A DNA stretch of 8,342 nucleotides from Pedosphaera sp. Its GTDB lineage: Bacteria; Verrucomicrobiota; Verrucomicrobiia; Limisphaerales; SIAT01. The notes beneath the pieces were generated by a model. That model was not told the DNA's origin, searched no databases, and saw only the letters and a list, made by a program, of their open reading frames with translations. The translations under genes and the position numbers were made by a program. Within the stretch, counting starts at the first letter, position 1; every line of letters starts with the position of its first letter. This document shows positions 1-7,311 of the stretch, one piece after another. Location of the stretch: the NCBI GenBank assembly GCA_009691645.1, contig SIAT01000075.1, positions 1-8,342 of the forward strand, written 5' to 3'.

Positions 1-177
1 GAAATGCGTGAACGTGACGCGCGCGACTGGTGCGGGAAGAAGTGTTCTTTAGCATAACTCAGCGGCCAGCACTTTGTTACAGGCTGACAAAGTCTTTTCA
101 AATGTTTGAGTAGGCAATGGCTGTGCCAGCACCCCGACAGTGAACGAGCAGCCAACGACTTCGAAACTTGGAGGGCT
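1..177. other. Left-edge non-coding stretch, no supported gene
   Basis: This stretch lies downstream of the minus-strand helicase. A plus-strand gene could end here: frame 1 is open from the edge to a TAA at 55-57, and frame 2 is open to a TAG at 50-52. A minus-strand gene could instead begin at an ATG at 55-53 and run off the edge. With under 20 codons visible, none of these can be chosen. Apart from the hairpin listed separately, I see no RNA gene or repeat here. Confidence 0.4.
71..98 (+). terminator. Weak terminator-like hairpin
   Basis: A perfect 7-bp inverted repeat, ACTTTGT at 71-77 and ACAAAGT at 87-93, encloses a 9-base loop and is followed by CTTTT at 94-98. In the plus direction this resembles an intrinsic terminator for a gene ending near the left edge (possible stops at 50-57). 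The stem has only two G/C pairs, so it would be weak. In the minus direction no U-run follows, so it is not a convincing terminator for the helicase gene. Confidence 0.3.
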
Positions 178-2187
<2,010 letters not shown>

Positions 2188-2348
2188 GGGCGGACGTTAA
2201 CCCGCCGCGCCGCCCTTTGGGAAAGGGAAAAGGATGCCGCCGGACACAAAGTCTGCTTTAATCGGCCCGATGCGTCCGTCGCCCATAATTTGCCCGCCAA
2301 GAATTGACCCACCCACTCGCAGGCCGCGTTTCGCATTCTAGATTTCCA
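2188..2348. other. Divergent intergenic region between helicase and ABC exporter
   Basis: This 161-bp gap separates two divergently transcribed genes, so it should hold promoters for both. No consensus promoter pair is visible. The best plus-strand -10 candidate is CATAAT at 2284-2289, which would give a leader of about 50 bases, but it has no good -35 box. A TTGACC at 2304-2309 resembles a -35 box but has no -10 box at the right distance. A purine-rich run (GGGAAAGGGAAAAGG) lies at 2219-2233. No operator palindrome or hairpin was found. Confidence 0.35.
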
Positions 2349-4214
2349 ATGTCTGCCCATCCTCATCTCGCCGCCAACAACGACCCCACGCTCAACGCCA
2401 AAGCCCGCTCCACGTGGGAGATCGTCCGCCGCGTGGCCGTCTATTTGCGGCCGTACAAACTGATGGCCGCAGGCACGATTCTCTTCGCGCTGCTGTCGCT
2501 GGCCTGCTCCTTCGCCTACCCGAAGCTCACGCAATACGTCATCGACGAAGTCATCGCCAAAAACGCCGCCGCCCAACTTGCGCCGGTGATGCTCGCTCTC
2601 CTCGGCGCCTTCCTGTTGCGCGAGCTGTTCAACGGCATCCGCATCCGCATCAACAACGAATTCGAGCAACTCGTCATCCTCGACATGCGCCGCGAAGTGT
2701 ACGCGCGCCTGCAGCGGCTGCCCGTCGGTTACTTCGACAACCGCGCCTCCGGCGACTTGATGACGCGCGTGATCGAGGACGTGAACAATCTCGAGCGCCT
2801 GCTCATCGACGGTACCGAGCAAGGCACCGTGTCGATTCTGAGCATCGCCGGCGTGCTGGTCATACTTTTCTGGATGAACCCGTTGCTGGCGGCGACCGCC
2901 CTCATCCCGTTGCCACTGCTCGCCGGCGGCGCTCTCTGGTACACGCTCACCGCCCACCGCCGCTACCGTAAACAACGTCAGGCCGCCAGCGCGATGAACG
3001 CCCTGCTGATGGACAACCTGCAGGGCGTGCGGCAGATCAAATCCTTCACCCGCGAAGCGCACGAGGACACGCGCTTCGGCCAGCGCGCCGAGGAGTTGCG
3101 TCAAGGCACGCTCGGCGTGATGCGTGTCTGGTCCATCTACTCGCCCGCGATGGCGTTCGCCTCCGCGCTCGGCACCGGCCTCGTGCTTTGGTTCGGCGGC
3201 CGGCAGGTACTCGAGGGCACGTTGAAGGTCGGCGAACTCGTCGGGTTCGTCCTCTATCTCGCGCTCTTTTACGAACCGGTCACGCGCCTGCACGGATTGA
3301 ATCAAATGCTCCAATCCGCCCGCGCCGCCGGTGAGCGCGTGTTCGACATTCTCGATGCGCCGGAGGAACGGGCCGCCGTATCGTCAGCCACATCCCGTCA
3401 GATTGAACCCGCTGTGTCGGCGCCTCCCGCAGGCTGGCACGCGCGCGGCGAAGTCATTTACGAAAACGTCCAGTTCGGCTACGGCCCCGAGCGCGTTGTG
3501 TTGAAAGGCGTCTCGCTGCGCGCGCGGCCGGGCCAGATGATCGCGCTCGTCGGCCCGACGGGCGCGGGCAAATCCACGCTCGTGAATCTTCTCCCCGCAT
3601 TCTACGAAGCCACCGGTGGCCGCATGACGATCGATGGGCACGATAATCGCGGCCTCGCTCTCGAAACGCTCCGCGCGCAAATCAGCGTGGTGAGTCAGGA
3701 AGCGTTTCTCTTCAACGGCACCGTGCGCGAGAACATTCTCTACGGACGTCTCGGCGCCACTGACGCCGAGTTGGACTCCGCCGCGCGCGCGGCCAACTGC
3801 CACGAGTTCATCAGCCACCTGCCCGACGGCTACGACAGCCGCGTGGGCGAACGCGGCGTGAAGTTGAGCGTGGGCGAGAAACAGCGCGTCTCCATCGCGC
3901 GCGCGCTATTGAAGGACGCGCCGATTCTCATCCTCGACGAAGCCACCGCCAGCGTGGACACCGCCACCGAGAAGCTGATTCAAGAGGCGCTGGAACGGCT
4001 CATGGCCGGTCGCACCAGCTTCGTCATCGCCCACCGCCTCAGCACGATTCGCAAGGCCGACCAAATCCTCGTCCTGCGCCACGGCGAGGTCGTGGAACGC
4101 GGCACGCACGAGGAACTCCTCGCCTGCGACGGCCTCTATGCCAAGCTCGCCCGCATCCAGAACACCACCTTCATCGAAGAGAGCTTCGAGAAGCTGACGG
4201 CGGAGCGATTGTGA
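2349..4214 (+). CDS. MsbA-like ABC exporter half-transporter (fused permease/ATPase)
   Basis: This inner-membrane ABC exporter has its transmembrane and ATPase domains fused, and would work as a homodimer or paired half-transporter. The 621-residue product has six predicted membrane segments at roughly 38-58, 77-97, 161-176, 178-200, 263-284 and 294-314. A Pro/Ala/Ser-rich linker of about 30 residues follows (about 337-367), then the nucleotide-binding domain. That domain has the A-loop Tyr378, Walker A GPTGAGKST (402-410), Q-loop Gln450, signature LSVGEKQR (506-513), Walker B ILILDE (526-531), D-loop SVD (535-537) and H-loop His562. All catalytic residues are present, so it should be active. 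The family includes lipid A/lipid flippases (MsbA) and multidrug exporters; the substrate cannot be read from sequence. I chose the ATG at 2349 because the frame upstream opens only with a TTG at 2304, which would add 15 residues unlike the family. No Shine-Dalgarno sequence is visible at either. It may share a transcript with the downstream WG-repeat gene. Confidence 0.93.
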   Translation: MSAHPHLAANNDPTLNAKARSTWEIVRRVAVYLRPYKLMAAGTILFALLSLACSFAYPKLTQYVIDEVIAKNAAAQLAPVMLALLGAFLLRELFNGIRIRINNEFEQLVILDMRREVYARLQRLPVGYFDNRASGDLMTRVIEDVNNLERLLIDGTEQGTVSILSIAGVLVILFWMNPLLAATALIPLPLLAGGALWYTLTAHRRYRKQRQAASAMNALLMDNLQGVRQIKSFTREAHEDTRFGQRAEELRQGTLGVMRVWSIYSPAMAFASALGTGLVLWFGGRQVLEGTLKVGELVGFVLYLALFYEPVTRLHGLNQMLQSARAAGERVFDILDAPEERAAVSSATSRQIEPAVSAPPAGWHARGEVIYENVQFGYGPERVVLKGVSLRARPGQMIALVGPTGAGKSTLVNLLPAFYEATGGRMTIDGHDNRGLALETLRAQISVVSQEAFLFNGTVRENILYGRLGATDAELDSAARAANCHEFISHLPDGYDSRVGERGVKLSVGEKQRVSIARALLKDAPILILDEATASVDTATEKLIQEALERLMAGRTSFVIAHRLSTIRKADQILVLRHGEVVERGTHEELLACDGLYAKLARIQNTTFIEESFEKLTAERL

Positions 4215-4219
4215 ATACG

Positions 4220-4228
4220 TGTGGATAA
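4220..4228 (-). promoter_or_regulatory. Perfect DnaA-box 9-mer (TTATCCACA)
   Basis: The plus strand reads TGTGGATAA, which is TTATCCACA on the minus strand, identical to the strong E. coli DnaA box. It begins six bases after the exporter stop codon and lies inside a small inverted repeat (CGTGT at 4218-4222, ACACG at 4228-4232). It is a single box with no cluster or AT-rich unwinding region, so it is not an origin. It may be a lone DnaA binding site or chance. Confidence 0.3.
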
Positions 4229-4269
4229 CACGCTGTTGACTGTTTGCGACCGCAGGTCTTGACTCGCCT

Positions 4270-4296
4270 CCGTTCCGTTCCGACAAAAAAGAACGG
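4270..4296 (+). promoter_or_regulatory. Hairpin in the leader of the WG-repeat gene
   Basis: CCGTTC at 4275-4280 pairs perfectly with GAACGG at 4291-4296 across a 10-base loop that contains six A residues. A second CCGTTC copy at 4270-4275 could pair alternatively with the same GAACGG. The structure ends 8 bases before a possible GTG start at 4305 and 17 bases before the ATG at 4314. It could therefore affect ribosome access or mRNA stability. No T-run follows, so it is not an intrinsic terminator for the exporter gene. No effect is demonstrated. Confidence 0.3.
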
Positions 4297-4313
4297 CCGC
4301 ACACGTGAGCGAA

Positions 4314-5768
4314 ATGACCGAGACACAGTGGTTTTATCTGAACCCCGAGCCGCATACCGGCCCGGTGCCGGAGTCGCATCTCATCGAACTGATCGAGTCC
4401 GGCAAAATCCCCGCCACCACGTTGATCTGGACCCCCGGAAACCCGTCTTGGGAACCCGCCTCGAATTACTTTCCTTCCGCCGCAAAACCGGCCGCGCCCG
4501 CCAGACCGCCGGTGAAGACCACAACCGCTCCTGCCGAACCAGTGGCAGCGGCTCCGAGTGCGGTTGCGTCCGCGGAAAAGAAAATCAGCGCCGTCGCCGT
4601 CGCCAGCGCGGTTCTGGCCCTCGGCCTCATCGGCGTGGGTGGCTGGTGGCTCGGCTCGTGGCAGACGCAGCGGCACTACGCGAAACTGGCCGCCCAGTCC
4701 GCATTGACGAATAGCGTCGAGAACTCCGTCGGGGTTGTCCCGTCGAAGAAGGAGTTGCCGAAAGTCGAAATCAAACCGCCGGTGGTGGTGCAACCGCCGG
4801 CCAGCGTTGCGCTCTTTCGCGTGAAGCGCGAGGGCAAGTGGGGTTTCATGAACGCGCAGGGCGAGATCATCATCGCGCCGCAGTTCGATCTGGCGCTCGA
4901 TTTCCGGTCCGGCCTTGCCTTCATCCTGCAACAAAAAGCGGATGGGCCGAAGTGGGGCTACATCGACGAGCAGGGCAAGATCGCCTTCGAGCCGACGTGC
5001 GACTTCGCCGGCAGTTTCTCCGAAGGCTTGGCGCGCGTGCGGTTCGGTGCGGCGGACGCCCCGCGCTCGTGGGGCTACGTGAACACGATGGGCATGGCCG
5101 CCATCGCGCGGCAATTTGATGCGGCGCGGGATTTCTCGCAGGGCCTCGCGGCCGTGCGCGTGGACGGCCAGTGGGGGTTCATCGACAAACAGGGGGCGAT
5201 GGCCATCACGCCGCAGTTCGAGGGGGCGGGCAATTTTCATGAAGGCCTCGCAGCCGTGCGCCGCGGCGGGCGCTGGGGTTTCGTGGACACCACCGGCGCA
5301 ACTCTCATCGAACCGAAATTCGAGGCGGTGGGCGAATTCTCCGAAGGCCTCGCGACCGCGCAGAACGGTCTCGCTTGGGGCTATCTCGATCGCAAAGGCG
5401 AATGGGTCGTGGCGCCGCAGTTCGCGTGGGCCGATAAATTTTCCGAAGGACTCGCCGGCGTGAAGCTCGGCGGCGAGGAGGCCACGCTTTGGGGTTTCAT
5501 CAATCCCGCCGGGCGCCTGATGATTCCGCCGCAGTTCTCCTACGTGGGGCCGTTCTCCGAGGGCATCGCGCGCGCGCAAGTCGGCGGGCAGCTCGCCGGC
5601 AAGTGGGGTTTCGTGGATAAGTTCGGCCGGTTCACCATCGAGCCACGCTTCGACAGCGCGGAGGATTTTCACAGCGGCCTCGCCGGCGTCATGTTCGGTG
5701 CAGAAGAAACCGGCCGGCACGGCTACATCGACCCAGTCGGCAAGTATCTCTGGGAACCGAGCAACTAG
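4314..5768 (+). CDS. GYF_2-domain membrane protein with nine WG repeats
   Basis: The function is unknown. The 484-residue product has a distinct three-part layout. Residues about 4-53 form a GYF_2-type domain (TQWFYL, then HTGPV, then LIWTPGNPSWEPA), a fold of membrane-associated bacterial proteins thought to bind peptides or partner proteins. A Pro/Ala-rich linker follows, then one membrane helix at about 91-116, rich in Ala/Val/Leu/Gly and preceded by EKK, which favours N-terminus inside and C-terminus outside. After a second Pro-rich linker, residues about 168-484 are WG repeats (KWGF, KWGY, SWGY, QWGF, RWGF, AWGY, LWGF, KWGF and a degenerate RHGY), each followed by a P-Q/R/K-F and an F-x-x-G-L/I-A motif. 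WG repeats form beta-rich arrays seen in many envelope proteins. The alternative start is the GTG at 4305 (three more residues); neither has a Shine-Dalgarno sequence. The gene follows the ABC exporter by 99 bases and shares a 4-base tail overlap with the next gene. A sensory, scaffold or ligand-binding envelope role is only inference. Confidence 0.88.
   Translation: MTETQWFYLNPEPHTGPVPESHLIELIESGKIPATTLIWTPGNPSWEPASNYFPSAAKPAAPARPPVKTTTAPAEPVAAAPSAVASAEKKISAVAVASAVLALGLIGVGGWWLGSWQTQRHYAKLAAQSALTNSVENSVGVVPSKKELPKVEIKPPVVVQPPASVALFRVKREGKWGFMNAQGEIIIAPQFDLALDFRSGLAFILQQKADGPKWGYIDEQGKIAFEPTCDFAGSFSEGLARVRFGAADAPRSWGYVNTMGMAAIARQFDAARDFSQGLAAVRVDGQWGFIDKQGAMAITPQFEGAGNFHEGLAAVRRGGRWGFVDTTGATLIEPKFEAVGEFSEGLATAQNGLAWGYLDRKGEWVVAPQFAWADKFSEGLAGVKLGGEEATLWGFINPAGRLMIPPQFSYVGPFSEGIARAQVGGQLAGKWGFVDKFGRFTIEPRFDSAEDFHSGLAGVMFGAEETGRHGYIDPVGKYLWEPSN
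4815..5765 (+). repeat. Tandem WG-repeat array (nine units)
   Basis: The conserved Trp codons lie at residues 176, 214, 253, 287, 321, 355, 393 and 431 of the 484-residue protein. A ninth unit has His at 469 in place of Trp. Spacings are 38, 39, 34, 34, 34, 38, 38 and 38 residues. The basic unit is thus 34 residues, and the outer units carry a four- or five-residue insertion just before the WG. DNA is also partly conserved, for example near-identical versions of TTCTCCGAAGGCCTCGCG at the F-S-E-G-L-A motif of several units, which suggests growth by duplication. Confidence 0.85.
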
Positions 5769-6568
5769 CTCGGCACCGCGGGCAAGCCCATCCACTCTGC
5801 AACGTGACGCGCGCATTTGCGCGGCGTGGTCGGCAGTATCGCGTGATCGGAGAAGATGAGCCGCACATCGCGCAGGCCGGGGCAATTCCGCCGCAACCAC
5901 CACCACACCGGTCCCCACGGCACGATGAACTCCACCAACCCCGAGAGATAATACACCGGCAACGTCGTCGCACGCGCGATGGGACGCGGGTCGTTCCTCC
6001 GGATGAGCGTCGCGCGCCAAGCCCACGCCCGGACATCCGCCCACGTGCGGCGACGCACAAACTCGCGCACCTCGTCTCTCTGCTCCGGTTCGCGACACGC
6101 CCGCAGTGCCATCACCGCGCCGTACAACCACGCAAAGACAAACACGAACAGCGGCCCGATGCTCCACAGCCCCGCTTCTGCCAACCAAACGCCGGGCATG
6201 AACGGATGCCGCACGAAACCGCCGGCGAGAATGAGTCCGTCGGCCTTGAAACTCTCCCGTTCTGCGCAGCGCTGTTCCTCGATCTGCTTCAACAGCGCCC
6301 AGCCGACCTGTGAACCAAACGACTCCGCCAGCAGCCAGCCGCGGCTAATTCCTTTCTCGCGCAGCGCGGCGAGCACGGCCCGGGCGTAATCGTCGAGCGA
6401 CCACTCGAGCGTGCGTGGATAAGTGAATTCGACAAAACGCACGCGACCACTCATCGCGCGACGGAAACCGCCGACCACCGTCCAGTCGCCATGCAAGCCG
6501 GGCAAATAAATCAGCGTGGGCAACGCAGCGTCGCCGCCGTGGACTCGGATTTGCAATGTCTTTTCCAT
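5765..6568 (-). CDS. Alpha/beta hydrolase-fold protein, last gene of the lipid operon
   Basis: This is a probable serine hydrolase (esterase/lipase-like) with unknown substrate. The 267-residue product shows the alpha/beta hydrolase plan: an oxyanion-type loop LPGLHGD (22-28), a nucleophile elbow AESFG with Ser83, an acidic position at Glu213 in LVEFIVPW, and His242 in SDHAIL. The elbow has Ala in place of the first Gly of GxSxG, and Glu stands where Asp is usual, so the triad assignment is tentative. Residues about 118-200 form the cap, including a strongly hydrophobic stretch GLWSIGPLFVFVFAWLYGAV (133-152) that could contact a membrane or lipid. No signal peptide is visible. The ATG at 6568 lies one base after the stop of the upstream broken lipase (TGA-G-ATG), so the genes are probably co-transcribed, with aas first. 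Its stop codon shares CTAG with the convergent WG-repeat gene. A role in lipid hydrolysis is inferred from its neighbours only. Confidence 0.8.
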   Translation of the reverse strand: MEKTLQIRVHGGDAALPTLIYLPGLHGDWTVVGGFRRAMSGRVRFVEFTYPRTLEWSLDDYARAVLAALREKGISRGWLLAESFGSQVGWALLKQIEEQRCAERESFKADGLILAGGFVRHPFMPGVWLAEAGLWSIGPLFVFVFAWLYGAVMALRACREPEQRDEVREFVRRRTWADVRAWAWRATLIRRNDPRPIARATTLPVYYLSGLVEFIVPWGPVWWWLRRNCPGLRDVRLIFSDHAILPTTPRKCARHVAEWMGLPAVPS

Positions 6569-6569
6569 C

Positions 6570-7311
6570 TCAATTCGAGTGCGCCACGGCGCAGTGATCG
6601 AAATGTCCGTGACGCAGGAAATGAACGGTCTGATTCATGGCCTGCCAATCCCGTTTCAAGGTGAGATGAGTCGCCGGCAGAGTGAGAAAATCGCTCATTC
6701 CCGGAACTTGCGTGGCAACAACCGTGACCGTGCCATCGTTCGGTTCCGGCGGCAACAGCTTCGAGAAAAGCGGCAAAGGTTTTGTGCCGGGATCACCCCC
6801 AGATCGAATTGGACCCGGCCAAAGGCGCGCGGACCACTTTCCGGATTTGTTCCAAGCCGCGCTCGGTTGGGGCCCGCGAACAGGCGCAACCCGCGGCTGC
6901 GGCTCCAAAAATCAGCCGCCTCACTGCCTTGGTTCGGCGGCGCGAGCATCACCACCCGGCCGAGGTTCACGGGCGGATGCCGCTGCAAGTAACCGCGCAG
7001 CAACACACCGCCCATCGAGTGCGTTACGAAATGGACGCGCCCGCCGCCGGTCGCGAGCCGTTTTGCCAGACGGCGCGGCAGATAATCTTCAACGAGCTGA
7101 TCGATCGGCAGAATGGTGGAGGGGTAGTTGACATTGATCACATCGTAGCCGGCCTGCTTCAAAAAACGCTCCAACTGCCAGAGCGAAAGTCCCGATCGCC
7201 CGAAACCGTGGAGTAACACCACGCGTTCAGCCGAGGCATCTGACGCCGACGCGCGAGAAGATCACGACCAGCCAGGAGAATCAACCAGCACGCGCGCACG
7301 ACAAATCTCAC
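6570..7311 (-). pseudogene. Lipase-family alpha/beta hydrolase broken by two frameshifts
   Basis: A lipase/esterase-type alpha/beta hydrolase is spread over three frames. The 5' part starts at GTG 7311-7309, with a GGAG Shine-Dalgarno sequence 8 bases upstream, and overlaps the aas stop as GTGA. It encodes MRFVVRACWLILLAGRDLLA, a short hydrophobic anchor or signal. The frame must shift between about 7261 and 7224 to reach AERVVLLHGFGRSG, the oxyanion strand-loop. The middle frame runs through THSMGG, with nucleophile Ser codon 7018-7016, and LAPPNQGSE, to FDLGVIPAQ. A second shift near the four-base T run at 6780-6783 (AAAA on the gene strand) leads to PLPLFSKLLP, then PNDGTVTV (Asp codon 6737-6735), LPATH (His codon 6668-6666) and the family-typical HFLRHGHF end. 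Each shift equals one missing base. Restoring both makes 744 bases, or 247 residues and a stop. The middle frame alone has an in-frame TGA at 7264-7262 and lacks the Asp and His. It may be a recent pseudogene or carry assembly errors; the family call is firm. Confidence 0.85.

Noticed and set aside
2304..2348. TTG at 2304 as the start of the exporter, adding 15 residues
   Set aside because: The ATG at 2349 gives a family-like N-terminus; the extension has no ribosome-binding site and no recognisable content.
3864..3887. Signature LSVGEKQR instead of LSGGQ in the ABC exporter, as a possible inactivating change
   Set aside because: Variants of this kind are common among active exporters of this family, and all other catalytic motifs are intact.
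4248..4264. GACC-GCA-GGTC mini-hairpin after the exporter as a terminator
   Set aside because: The stem is only four base pairs and no T-run follows.
3906..6188. A 760-codon open frame on the minus strand across the exporter, the WG-repeat gene and part of the hydrolase gene
   Set aside because: It runs antisense to well-supported genes, its protein is Arg/Ala/Gly/His-rich with no recognisable domain, and long stop-free antisense frames are expected in GC-rich DNA.
6570..6908. The 112-codon frame at the 3' end of the broken lipase as a separate small gene
   Set aside because: Its first 40 or so residues are out-of-frame lipase sequence; only the C-terminal part is lipase-like, so it is a fragment of the frameshifted gene.
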